64,000 nucleotides of DNA from Isoetes taiwanensis (Eukaryota > Streptophyta > Lycopodiopsida > Isoetales > Isoetaceae). The DNA lies in contig JAJEKV010000288.1 of the NCBI GenBank assembly GCA_021234155.1, positions 122,001 to 186,000 on the forward strand, written 5' to 3'. This document shows, one piece after another, positions 47,086 through 58,295 of this stretch (positions are counted from its first letter, which is position 1; each line of letters opens with the position of its first letter). The notes under the pieces were generated by a model. It was not told the DNA's origin and did not search any database. It was given only the letters and a program-made list of their open reading frames with translations. The position numbers were made by a program, and so were the translations under genes.

Positions 47086-47561
47086 ATGGCACAAAATTCT
47101 ATCACCTCCACAGGTCCTATTGGTTACACTTCTTTTAGTACCAATGCCTCTTTTGAAGTTAGGAGTTCAAAATATATCCAGGTAAATTGATTGCTCTATT
47201 CTGTTTTTGCCTTCGGTTTTATGTTGCAACAACCCATCAATTCAACATGCCGCCTTAGTGATAACTTGTTGTGACAATTTGTGGGGGTTAATCCATATAT
47301 TCCATCATATCTGAGTGCTGATTGTGTGTTTTTGGATTTACCATAAGATAGTTTAGTTTATGTACTTTCATGATTCAAGGACACCATGGCTTTGCAGCAT
47401 ATACATTTCTAACTCTTCTATAATTTATGCAGATCAAATTTGAAGAAGGCATTATAGGTACTCCACAATTGATGGATGCCATTGATATACCCGAGAGCTT
47501 TGAGCTGATTGGTCAAAAGATTGATCTGACTCCCATAAAAGGACTCCTTAAACCCCTGTAA
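47086..47561 (+). CDS. Two-exon small gene or 5' end of a truncated gene, unknown function
   Basis: Exon 1 (47086-47181) starts [17 protein letters not shown] and ends with a CAG/GTAAAT donor. Exon 2 (47433-47561) follows an ATGCAG acceptor in the same phase and encodes [18 protein letters not shown] and [19 protein letters not shown], ending at TAA. The result is a 74-residue product. The final CT/GTAAGA is also a good donor, so this may be the first two exons of a larger gene whose remainder is missing. The GC-rich hairpin begins 184 bp downstream. I do not recognise the protein. Clean splice sites and amino-acid composition argue it was once real. Confidence 0.5.
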
Positions 47562-47744
47562 GATGTTGCATCATCAGTAGCAAAAACTTTAAACGGTCGA
47601 CTCTGAAGTTCCCAATTCAAACTGATAAAAATCAGTCATGGTTGTTGACAACATATCTAGATAATGAGTTTTGCATTTCTCATGGAGATGGTGGAAATAT
47701 TTTTGTTTAATCAGGGAAGGCAGTGAGTTGCTTTATTCTTTGTA

Positions 47745-47863
47745 TAGGGGAAGGGAAGCAGGGGCTCCCCATCTGCAAAATCGGCAGAGGCCCCGCGACC
47801 GACAGCAGCCGGGAGTGGGTCTGCCAATTTTTGCGGAAGGGGAGCCCTGCTTCCCTTCCCCTA
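47745..47863. repeat. Nested GC-rich foldback hairpin (119 bp)
   Basis: Outer arms 47745-47770 and 47839-47863 pair almost perfectly (TAGGGGAAGGGAAGCAGGG against the complement). An inner stem pairs CTGCAAAATCGGCAG (47773-47787) with CTGCCAATTTTTGCGG (47821-47836). The layout matches the hairpin at 601-715: outer stem, short offset, inner stem, GC-rich loop. Confidence 0.88.
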
Positions 47864-47869
47864 CAAAAT

Positions 47870-49100
47870 AGAAGTAGGGGAGCTAGATTTTGGATCGTTT
47901 GTTGCTTTTCACACAGATTTGAAGACAATCTTGAACAAATTAGGAAGAGACCCGGCAAAAATCAGATGTTTTAGAGGTTCTATGATAGATCCGATGCAAA
48001 AACATATATGCCTGTGAAGAACCTACCCTAAGAAGTTTTTGCACTCTAAGATCTGACCCTTGCGAAGCCTTTTCTACAAAGAACAAACAGCACAGAATAG
48101 GAAAGATCTGGTGAAAAAATGGTGTGAAGTTCTTGCTGAGTAACAAGTGCAGCCGGTCATGCGGAATCGAGCAACCCAACTTCTATTCCGCAATATTGGC
48201 CTATGCCATGCGTCGTCTCACGATTGGGCGCAGGGAATCAAAGCGACCCCTACTTCTATTTTGTAAAAGGTCAAGGAAAGTTCTTGAATTTGAACCAATT
48301 GAATCACACAAATTAAAAACACTAGAGCCGTTGACTGACCATCTAATTTTTACCAAAGAATGTGGACCGTACACGTGGCAAACACACTAACTAGCAGAGG
48401 AGAGACACAAATTGAACTCCGTGAGTGATCGAAGCAGGCAGAATCCAGTAGTTCAAACCCAAATTTCACATCGTGAATCAAAGCACAATGATTCAAACTC
48501 GAATTCCAAATCGGTGAATCAAAATGCAGTGATCCAAGACCCAGATTCCAAAACGGTGAACCAAAACCCAGAAGCAACAGGGAAGATCAAAGCTTCAAAA
48601 CCACAATTCAGCGGACAAAAAGAATGCCACAGACTCATCGCATGCAGGCAGACGTCTCCGAGCAACAAAAAAAAAAATGGCATCTCTGGCAACTCTGGCA
48701 GCCCAAATTGGTTATGGATTTAGTTCAAAAAACGTTCTTACAAACAAAACTTATCTGAGAAATACCTACACAACGTACACGCACTTTCCGCAATCTAAAC
48801 AGCAAGCTCCATCATAAAAGTTCTTACAAAAAGACAAATTTCCTGTCCTTACAAGAAAGAGTGACTGTATTCATCTCTTTCATACTTAGAACAGATGAGA
48901 ATTGGGGTTCGATCGTTCAAAAAGACCTGTGCAAGGACAAATTGTTGAAGAGATACCGTACTTCATGTTAGTTAAATGGTACGCAAGTCCAAAAACATTA
49001 GGGAAAATGGAAGAGTATGAACAACACCAAAAAATAAACTAGCCAGGGTCCGGATCTTTTTGTAAATCATTTTCTGCTGGGCCATTATGGCTGGTAGAAT
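47870..49100. other. Intergenic stretch 3' of the PARP-like gene
   Basis: A plus-strand frame at 48412-48723 (Asn/Ser/Gln-rich, with an imperfect repeat around AACGGTGAA at 48512 and 48554) has no recognised domain. The right part probably includes the 3' UTR of the minus-strand PARP-like gene. Confidence 0.4.
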
Positions 49101-49119
49101 CATTATCAGAAGGATCAAA

Positions 49120-51517
49120 TCAATCACAACTGGAGTCCCTAAGTCTCTGGTGATGATGTGCAAGATTAAGCATGCTTTGGTTGACGAGCATGCTTTGGTT
49201 GACGAGCACAGATCCCTCTATAGTTGCACCAGTGTTGCTATTTGGAGGCACCAAAGAACCAGTGTTGTTATTTGGAAGCACCAGCAAGTAGCGCAGCACC
49301 ACGCGGCTCTCAAACTCTTTTGGCACAACATAACAGAAGTTCTTGAGCAGAGGAACTTCATGAAACACCTCAACAATGGCCATGCAACAAATACCATCTT
49401 TGAAGAACCTCACACTATTCTCGTTAAGAGTTCCATACATAGCAGAACCACAATACGGAAGGGATACATTGAACTTATGGCTGCAGTATATACCTTCACC
49501 ATGAGCTGCTCCAACTGCCATATAAGGTGAGCTGCTCATGGATCTGATCCCATTCCTTAGAATAGAGTACCAGTTACCACCCTGGCTGCCATGGAACGCA
49601 AAAAAGGATTTTTGCCCAGCAATACCTTCCTTCTCAGGTGTATCATACAACACTGCAAACTGAGCTACTGTACCTTCAATGTTAAGCCTGTCATTTTCCT
49701 CTAACAACTTAAGGGAGGTCCTGTTGCTAGAAAGACAATAACTTAACAACTTGTAGGCTAACCTTTGTGGATGATCTACAGACTCCGTTCCAATTTGTAG
49801 GGTCTTAATTTTCTTGGATAAGGAGTCAGTTAGCAGCTTCTCCAGTGCAGCCTCTGAGTTGCACTGTGCCAAATCTTGGACCGAAGCAATAGTTTCTAAC
49901 ACATTTTTGATCAGTAATATCATCTTGTTCTGTCCATTGTGCACTGTTGAATTGGTTTGGCCTCCAGGAGGAATGTAACTTTGATCACCAAACCAACCAT
50001 TATGTTTCCTGTTCTCTCGTTCCTTGAGGAGGAAGCTTGGGAAGGGTTCAAGGACATCCCTCTGGCTGTTTGCAGCGGCAATAAGTAATGAAATCTCTAG
50101 CTCTACCACAACTGGAAAATGTTTTACCTGTGCCAATACAGATGATGCCAGACCTTGTTCCTGGAATTCAAACAGGCATTTGTCTGCTACACAAGAAAGG
50201 AGCTTCATTGGCCTTCTTGGAAGCAATCTGCAGCAAAGGGGACACCAACTTGGTAGCATCCAAAGTTGGCTGGCCACAAAATATAATAATCCTAGAAAGG
50301 GATTCTCAATAATGTTTGCAAGCTGGAGGGCATTTAACATGGTGCCATTGTTCTTAGCCAGCCATTCTGCATCAATGATGATCTTGTTCGATGCCACCTT
50401 TCCAGATGTATAAAAGTTAATGAACAAGTCTACCAACAAGTGGACAAGGACCTGAGTTCCATAGTTCTTGGGGCATTTTTCCTTTAGGTTTTGACTAAAC
50501 CAAGAACTTGCAAATGGGCAAAGTCTTCAAGTCCGCCTTTCATCAAGGTAGATGCATTCCACGCCTTGGATCATAGTCTAGCAAGATCGCGTCAATGGCG
50601 CAACAGAGTCCAGTCCGAGAGGATCAAGGATTTGCAATACTTACTTTGTGGAAGCAAGGTGCCAAGCATGATTTCCAGCTTTTACAAAGTTGTTGCATGT
50701 GTGACTCGCAATGCCCTAAATAAGCCTCTCGAGCACATAATCGCAATATTTCTTCGCTACCGCCTTTGAGTTTGCACATTTCATTGTTTGCATCCATAGC
50801 AAAAAGAATACAAGGAACCTCTTCCTTGTCGTAAAAAGTTGTTTCAGCCTTTCTTCATGGTAATCACCATAAAAGTCTACCTCATCCTCCTCCTCCATTT
50901 CGTTCTCCTCCTCCTCCTCGCCATCATTATCACTAATAGGAAAACATCATGATCATCATCAAGACCATCAATTTCTTGATTGGTTTGATCAAACCGATAT
51001 TATGGCATCCGGGTCATCTTTACAACCGTGGTCAATTTTATCTTCTTATGTCTATAAGCAAAGAAAGATAAGTAGCAAACCGCCCAAAACCTTGAACAAT
51101 CGCTTCAAACCGGATCATCGGCCCGATCTTGTTGCATGCGATTGTTCAGTCCATGATCATGTCCTGCATTCTCTCATCAGCGCCATCAACCAGCATAATA
51201 AAGCACAAGGGCATCATCACCATAAGGGTGACATGATCCACTTCCACTCTCACATTGTTATTCTCTTCTACTAGACTTAAACCCAATTCTGCCACTCTGC
51301 GATCATGCTGCTGGACCCAAGACTGGATAGCCATCACTATCGTCATGCTCGGAATTCTATCATTTAAAAAATCACAGGGTTCAGAAGGTTGTCTTACCTT
51401 CTGTCAATTTGGTAATTTGCGCCTTCATGCTGCCATCGGAGGGATCTGATGTTGCCGTTCTAATTATATTACAAGAGGGAAGCCAAATTTCCACCCGCTT
51501 TTGCCTTTCTGTCATAG
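49120..51517 (-). CDS. PARP6/8-like mono-ADP-ribosyltransferase; 5' part with frame interruptions
   Basis: A 439-codon frame (50439-49120) carries LVHLLVDLFINFYTSGK, a KLLSCVADKCLFEFQEQGL segment typical of the PARP6/8 pre-catalytic region, and the ADP-ribosyltransferase fold. Catalytic landmarks are FFAFHGSQGGNWYSILRNG (His), GAAHGEGIYCSHKF (Tyr) and VVLRYLLVL, where poly-ADP-ribose enzymes have Glu; mono-transfer is therefore expected. The C-terminus has in-frame duplications (VNQSML twice, near 49170-49205). Upstream, an exon 51517-51398 (ATG at 51515, donor GAAG/GTAAGA) and an acceptor near 51294 give KLTEVAELGLSLVEEN. An acidic block near 50930-50850 and an LCAREAYLGHCESHMQQLCK segment with a GTAAGT donor near 50660 follow. 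These pieces are not all in one frame, so the 5' half is decayed, mis-assembled or has introns I could not place. Confidence 0.7.
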
Positions 51518-51539
51518 CTGAAAAGATAAAAGATAGGAC
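51303..51539. repeat. Segmental duplication, copy 1 (first exon of the PARP-like gene)
   Basis: About 240 bp, covering the ATG exon, its donor and part of the next intron, recurs in direct orientation at 57258-57510 with small indels and roughly 85 percent identity by eye. It is flanked by unrelated sequence on both sides. Confidence 0.85.
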
Positions 51540-51603
51540 CAGGGCTCGAATTTGACGGCCTTCGTACCTATTTTTGGGATTTTTGCCTCTCCAAATGATT
51601 TTT

Positions 51604-51636
51604 GGGTTGCCCGTAGGGCAACCCGTAGGGCAACCC
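51604..51636. repeat. Perfect 9-bp stem-loop with tandem arm
   Basis: GGGTTGCCC-GTA-GGGCAACCC (51604-51624) is a perfect hairpin. Its right half, GTAGGGCAACCC, is repeated at once (51625-51636). The same TTTTTGGGT(T/C)GCCCGTAGG core is at 46615-46633. Confidence 0.85.
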
Positions 51637-52102
51637 CTGGGGAGTATGGGGCAAGACGCATAGAGGGCCGTGATGGAAGAATCTTGTGGCATATCCCTTG
51701 TCGACGGCTGTGGACTTTTGGGATTTGAGGGACCTGAAGACGGTTGGACGGCATGGATTCCACATGAGCCGGCGGAGGGTGGGGATGTGGTCGGCAGATC
51801 TTTCAGGCTCCAAGCCTGTCGTCCACTGATGTCTACTCCAGGGATGGATTTCGGGTAAGCTGCTATGGTCATAGGATCCTTTATTGGAGCTCGACATTTG
51901 CCATGGTTTTGCGAGCATAGGATGATCCTGAGGAAGGCCAACAATCGATCTTTCTACACAATCTCAAGCTTCTTCCGTTCTGCATCAGTAACTTCCTCTT
52001 TTGACGGTAGGCTTGCTCGCTTTCTCGCCGTTGCATTTTCACCTTATTGTCTTTAAAAAAAGTCAGGAAATGCATTCAAGGACATATCTTCATTGAGAAA
52101 TC

Positions 52103-52756
52103 AAATGTTTTGTTGCTTGCGAGAATGAAGGCAGGGATGCGGAAACCTTAATTCAAAGAGCTGAAGCAACATATTTTCTGATTTCTAAGCTTTGCAAGGA
52201 AGGAAGATTAGAGGACGCATTGATTTATCTTGAGAGACAAGGCTCTACTGATGACTACAATGCCTACGCCTGTGTCCTCTCTATGTGTGGTAGAAAAAGG
52301 GCACTTCTTGAAGGCAAACATATTCATGTCCAACTTGCAAATAATGGATTGGAAACAGATACATTCTTGGCTACAAATCTCATTAACATGTATGGAAAAT
52401 GTGGGAAGGCAGAAGATGCACGGTTAGTCTTTAATAAGATGCATAGAAGGAATATAATTTCATGGACTGCTATGGTTGCAGCTTATGCACAATAGGGGTT
52501 GTCTGACGAAGCTCTGCATATCTTTAGAGATATGCTTTCGCAAGGGGTGGTCCCCGATCAGTTTATTTTTGCCAGCATCTTAGATGCATGTTCTGAGCCC
52601 CAGTTCTTATCGGAAGGTAAGCTAATTTATGCTCGAATTCTCGATGGCAGTTTTGGACAAGACCCTGTCATAGCAAATGCTCTAATCAATATGTATGGGA
52701 AATGTGGGAGCATGGTGAATTCGAAAAATATATTCAGTGAACTGCATGAGATGTAA
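52103..52756 (+). pseudogene. PPR protein fragment (plus strand)
   Basis: The frame starts after a TGA near 52090 and encodes EGRLEDALIYLE, NAYACVLSMCGRKRALLEGK, TFLATNLINMYGKCGKAEDA and NIISWTAMVAAYAQ. It then hits TAG (52493-52495, normally a Gln or His) and continues GLSDEALHIFRDMLSQGVVP, PDQFIFASILDACSE, VIANALINMYGKCG up to a possible GTAAGT donor at 52755. These are alternating P, L and S motifs of plant PLS-class PPR proteins, which edit or process organelle RNA. There is no transit peptide, E or DYW domain, so it is a broken fragment. Confidence 0.85.
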
Positions 52757-53315
52757 GTACTCCAAGAGGAGGTGACTGTTGCAGATTACTATGGTCGAAA
52801 ACATGGACGCCAGCTGATATTGGCGCACATTTTTGCCTTGATAAAAAAATTGCATGGTCTTGGGGATCCTTTGTATTAACTTTTGGGCAAAAGTATGCTG
52901 GTGGGTATCAAAAGCATGCGTCCGGACGCATGCTGACAGCACTCATATAGCACCCCATATGGCAGCTTGTTTAGGGTGTTACTGGTACTAGCACATGGTA
53001 ATTAGGTAATCAATAGAAATATGTAACAGCTCCAATGAATGACAAGTGGAATACTATGATAGAATAGTAGATCCAGGGTGCTGATCTAAGTGCTGGGGCC
53101 GCGTTTTTTTGATACCCACTAGCATACTTTTGCCCTTTTCATGTCAGATGAATTTCGCAAAGGATAATTCCTATCGAAACATAGATTTTGCAGATTCAGT
53201 ATTTGAAGTATCCAATCAGTGCATCATGGCTTCAAGCTTTTTGTTATTCCTTTCCGATTTGAGCTTCTCTGCTCTATTATGATACCACTTCGATGAAGGT
53301 GGATGCTCCAGCCTA

Positions 53316-53954
53316 AGTTTAGAAAATCCTTTCTATATGTATTCGAAGTTCATTGACTGGGATCTTCAGATGCATGATGAGAAGATATATACTCCTGTTG
53401 TTGCTACAATGGAAAACCACTAAGGATGCAAGACTTTTAAAGAAAACCGCTAAGGATGCAAGCCTGCATCATAATCTACATAAGAGAGTTCCAACGGATT
53501 CCGGATGCTCAAAATTAATGTAGCTGCACTACTAATTTTTTCTGGTCTTACAGCACTGGAATACGTGAAGATCTTGGATAGGTGGAGTACATTTTAACAG
53601 ATGAAACGGGGACTCTTACAGAGAATTTAATGGTCTTTAAAAAATGCTTCATCAAAGGCTTTTCATATGGGAATACCACTGGCGATGCAACCACAGGTAG
53701 CTTATTGACTTGTTTTTACTCCAGGATATATTTTTGAAGCTAATATGTTTACCAACGCACTAGTTAGTTATATCATATAAATTTCAGTACTAGGTACGAG
53801 TTAGCATAACGATATAAATGATACATTAGTAGCTTGTTTTGTAGACTCTGGGTTGCAGCATGCTTTGAAAAAAAGACTGCCAGATTCCTGCAAGTTTTTG
53901 AAAGTTATGGCAGTCGTATTGATTATCATTATGCTCCAAGACCCCGCATTCTGA
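53316..53954 (+). pseudogene. P4-type ATPase (ALA2-like flippase) exon fragment
   Basis: Three pieces lie in order with splice sites. 53316-53420 encodes YMYSKFIDWDLQMHDEKIYT. 53554-53696 (CAG acceptor, GTAG donor) encodes REDLG, a [22 protein letters not shown] and a short tail. 53845-53954 (TAG acceptor) begins DSGLQHALK, ends at TGA and contains FLKVMAV. In phospholipid-transporting P4-ATPases the same order surrounds the phosphorylated Asp in DKTGT; here it is DETGT. The stop inside exon 2 and the absence of all other exons show it is a captured or relic piece. Confidence 0.8.
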
Positions 53955-53956
53955 CT

Positions 53957-54250
53957 TTACAACTTGCCAAAGAATCTGCATGCTTCATTTGGACTTCCAC
54001 ACTTTGCATACATAGCAACCAGTGTAATTCCCATTGACGTTCGATTAGAAGTTCCACTTACAATAATCTTGTTATGCTCAAATCTTCCTTTCAATATATC
54101 TCCTATGTCCAAGCATGCTTTCAACATATGCAAGTTCATTTGGTTCAATTCGTGCTTCTTGCATTTTCTCAGAATGTTCGATGGCCATATGTCCATTTTT
54201 TTGTTCGGCAAACCACCAGTTAGTGAACCCAATGAGATCACATGCTGATT
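53957..54250 (-). pseudogene. Second PPR fragment (minus strand)
   Basis: Minus-strand frames contain AEQKNGHMAIEHSEKMQEAR, IEPNEL, then after one frameshift HMLKACLDIGDILKGRFEHN and GITLVAMYAKCGSPNEACRF. These are PPR P/L/S repeat remnants. The fragment abuts the P4-ATPase fragment (53954) in the opposite orientation. Confidence 0.75.
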
Positions 54251-54590
54251 CAGAGGTCACTGACAACTTCCAATGCCTCAGTCAAATCTGATATACATAT
54301 CAACCAGGACATTACCAACTACCGCATCATCTTGATATCCATATCTGATAAATTTTTCATAAAGGTTATTCTGCTACATGACTTTAAGCCGCTAAAAAAT
54401 GTGGCACTATCAGGTTTTATCCAATGATTGCACGTTCTTATAACATTCTAACGTTCTTATAACATGTCCTTCAATCATTAAGTTCTATGAGATTAAATCA
54501 GGTTTTATTTCCTTGCATCATTATCTGATCCCTTCTCCACGTTATACGCCCGGCGAAGGAAATATCATGATGATTGTGGTCTCATGACAG

Positions 54591-54845
54591 GTTTATTCCT
54601 GGGTATCTCCAGATGATGAGGTTCCAGGTACTGTAATTGTTTTGGTTCTTAAAATATGTAGGATTTATGTTTACTCACTAAAGTGCATACTGTCAAATAG
54701 GTTGCTTCTATATTGTAGTTATTTACTTTTCCTTGTGTGTTCCAGTTGATGGACTAGCAAAATGCCAAAGGTGGATACAAAATGACAATGATGCATGAGA
54801 GGATTCTAAGTCAACATGGTGGAACAAGTTTAAAATTTCCATTCT
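54591..54845 (+). pseudogene. Arabinogalactan hydroxyproline O-galactosyltransferase (GT31, GALT-type) exon fragment
   Basis: Exon 54591-54627 (ATGACAG acceptor, CCAG/GTACTG donor) encodes VYSWVSPDDEVP. It joins in phase to an exon starting at 54746 with VDGLAKCQRWIQNDNDA, a TGA, then EDSKSTWWNKF. The pattern VDGL-KC-WI-DD-ED/ESK-TWW is characteristic of plant Golgi galactosyltransferases with a galectin domain. Only these two partial exons are present. The assignment is from remembered family motifs. Confidence 0.6.
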
Positions 54846-54849
54846 ACAA

Positions 54850-57257
54850 AAACCATGCCATTAGGCCTACGCAAAAATCAATCCCTTTGTCCAAATCATA
54901 AGGCCCGCAAAAGACCCCGTGGAGTAGTTTTTAATGGTGTAATGTCGTTTTTTTTAAGTTAATGGCCCTTCTTTAGCAAAGCGTGAGTGTACGCCCATCC
55001 AGAGCCAAAATTAGGGTGTTGCTTTTTCCTGGACGAAGAGGAAGATTTCTTGTTCTTATATGAAGCTAAGGCATAAAATGATGGCAGCCAAAGCAGAACC
55101 AATTGCAAGCTACAGGTCTTGCGTGATTTTAATTTGTTCCTCGCACCATATGTAGCCACCTTCACTACTAGGTTACAATGGGTTCACATCCCAAAAAATG
55201 CGCTATTGCTACTATGATAGAAAATCCATTAACGATTCAAATCCCATTATTGATACATGTTTTTCACTCCACAATTTTCAAGATCTACTTATCAATGTTG
55301 GAAATGGTGATTTATGTCCTTGTACCTATCACGTGGAGAGGCCTCAAGGGGGCAAAATGTCCATCAACATGTGTTTATAACAAGTCTATAAGCTGTAGAC
55401 ATGCTCATTATTGTGAGCCCTTCTAGATGTTTACGATTGTTGCCTTATACATGCTTCTCTAACCATGCAAACCTTATATCAATATGATTAAACCAAGTTC
55501 AAGTTGAAGAATAGGAACATTGTTGCCATCCCCAAGATCCCAAAGGGTCCAACGCCAACGGGCAACCCCTTGATGCGTTAGCATCTTGTTTTTTTTTTAT
55601 GGCAAATGAAAGCTAGAAGTTGGGCAATCGCCCGTCGTAGAGAAGGGCAACTACAAGGCATACTCGTCATTTGAAAGACTAGGAACAGAGAAATGCCCGT
55701 CATTTTTCTTGCTATATATTTTTATAAATTTTAAACATTTATATTATTATATTGATTATAAATTTATAATATCTCTATACAGTATATATGATACACATCC
55801 CAATGATTCCATCTCATTTTTTTAACCTCCGGTATATTAACACCATTGACCAACCAACGAATCTAAATCTGTGCTAATAATTCAAGAAAATTAGCCGCCT
55901 AAATCTATGCTAATAATTCAAGAAATTTTTTCTGGAATCTTGGTGCCTGCCCAGCCCATTGCCCGCCCGTTGCCTGCATTCAAATTGGAAACACAAGGTT
56001 CAAGGTCTTGTGATAGAAGCCCAGCGATAGATTGGAGCTCGAATCTGAAATGGGTTCCACAAGAGAAGAAAAGGCAATGAATCTAGGTCTATGCTTTCTT
56101 ACTTTAAAGTATAAATCTTACCATTTGAAAGCATAGATTGGCAAGCATGTTACAAGGATTGGTATGAAGCGAAGCAAAGGAGAGGAATGCCACTTGAATA
56201 AGTTTTTGTGATTGATTTTAAATTTTAAACTATTATTTTTATTTCAGTAGTACTATGTAAGAACTTTATTATGTATTTCATGAACTTACAATGGAAATAT
56301 GCTTTGTTTCATATATCTATCTATGGTTTTGAGGGAAAAAAAACTAGTTTTTGTCATTTTAAATTTTTTTATTGCATTTGAAAGGCTTGAATTTAGGAAC
56401 TTCCTGTCACGCGAAAGGTGTAAAATTATTTTGCCCGGCCCATGAAAAATTAAAGGCGACTATCAAATTCGAGCACTGGATAGGACATGCTCAAAGCGAC
56501 AAAAATAGTTGTCCAATGCCGATCATACATTATGCAGAATATTTGCCCGATATTGAAAGGTAAGTTGCCCAATGAGGGCCAGAATCTTGCCCAAAGGGGT
56601 ATTCTCGTGGAAACAAGGGACCTTTAATTCTGCTGATGTGTCAATATATTAGAGGTTAAAAAAGAAATGTAAAGGACAATGTAAAGTAAAAGTGCAATGT
56701 CGCAATCCAGGGAAAGAAAACTTACCACGTGGCAGTAGTTAATTGGCAGATATATGACATGTTTAACAAAATTTGGACTTATTAAAATTTAATTCGAATT
56801 CACTTCAAGGATGCCATTATAATATTATATGCATTTTGATCTCTTCTTGACTTTAATAGTTTTTATATGTTTTAATTATACGATTTTATTTTTAAATCAA
56901 AAGGATGATGGTTATCAAACCATAAAATTATCTTCGAAACTAATTTTCATTTCAATCTATTTAGAGTTAGATGTTTCGAGAATATAGCATTTCAATTTTC
57001 AATGATTTAACAATTTATAATTTGGCAATCAGAATAATTTGTAAATGAAACCTGATGGTTTGATAAGCGATTGACTTAAACATTTATAAGAATTTCACAG
57101 GTTATAAACTCTTTGCACTTTTAAAAACATTTTAAGTAATTTTAGGTTGACATTGATTAAACGATAGTTTATTTTTTAATAACAATGTTTTAAATAGTTT
57201 ATGATTGAAGAAATAAATTATATTGAAAAGTAATCAATAAGAATAAATTATTCAACG
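54850..57257. other. AT-rich stretch with no gene seen
   Basis: Several short GGGCAA-containing stretches occur at 55556-55680 (for example GGGCAATCGCCC near 55622). The segment 56479-56519 is duplicated at 57503-57542. No exon with domain support was found. Confidence 0.45.
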
Positions 57258-57542
57258 TCATGCTGCTAGACCCAAGACTGGATAGCCATCACTATCATCA
57301 TGCTCGGAATTCAATCATTTAAAAATTCACAGGGTTTAGGGTTCAGAAAAGGTTGTCTTACCTTCTGTCAATTTGGTAATTTGCGACTTCATGGCTCCGA
57401 TTGGAGAGGTCTGATATTGCCCTTCTACCCTTCTAATTATAGTGCAAGGGAAGCTAAATTTCCAGCCGCTTTTGCCTTCCGTCATAAGCTGAAAAGATAA
57501 AAGATAGGACATGCTCGAGCGACAAAAATAGTTGTCCAACGC
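57258..57542. repeat. Segmental duplication, copy 2, fused to a second short duplication
   Basis: 57258-57510 repeats 51303-51539. From GATAGGAC (57503-57510) the sequence switches to a copy of 56479-56519 (GACAAAAATAGTTGTCCAA and flanks). GATAGGAC is shared by both donors at the switch point. Confidence 0.85.
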
Positions 57543-58295
57543 AGTGTATGCTAAATTCCTAGGAACAATGGCATACTACCAGACAAAATTAGAAATTACC
57601 TGTTGTCTAAATTTTTCGCAGGAACTTGTTCCTACTAGGAAATTAATATTATTGTGTAATTACCCGTAACCACAAAAAAAGCCAGAGTATTTAAGGTGCA
57701 TCCTTACTACGCTAAAAAATAGTCGGTATCTATGACACCTTGCAAGTTACAGGCACTGTAGTAGCATTCCCATTTCGCAACTTGGAATTTGATTTTGCTG
57801 ATATGGCACAGGCCTGGAACTCCAAATCAAATGGATTCAAAAGCTTTTGAATACCCTAAATCAGAACTGAGTTTGTCCTCTAACAAGATTTCATTTGTCC
57901 TCTTTCTGATTTCATTTGTCTTCTTCCTCAGAACTGACCAAAACGCATCACAGGTGCAATAGGAATGGTGGTCTTCTGAAACCGGCAACTGGGACCATGA
58001 AATTGGTGCATAAAATTGCCGGTGCTGGCTAATGGGAATACACCCTTACCGTTAGCCTACAAAAATTCTAGAAAAAGACTTTTCACTATGGTTTATAAAT
58101 ATTATTTTATTATTATGAATAATAATAATTGTGTATCCATTAAATACCATCAATGTCCATCAATTTTTATTTTTTTTTGCTTTTTTTTTAGGCTTTTTTT
58201 TCTTAGCTAGGGCTTTTTTTCACGATCACAGCACTGCAGCAGCATATCCGAACGTCATCAATTGCTACGCTCCTAGGGCTGGGCGATTTTGATCA
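57543..58295. other. Intergenic, T-rich near the right end
   Basis: No gene seen. T-runs at 58168-58220. TAGGGCTGGGCGATTTTG at 58273-58290 resembles the start of some hAT elements, but no matching right end was found. Confidence 0.4.

Noticed and set aside
51303-57510. The 240-250-bp direct repeats as LTRs of a retrotransposon
   Set aside because: They do not start TG or end CA, they contain a start codon and splice donor of the PARP-like gene, and no gag-pol lies between them.
58272-58292. TAGGGCTGGGCGATTTTG as the left end of the hAT element
   Set aside because: No complementary right end was found near 62.4 kb, where LINE-C interrupts; left as a note only.
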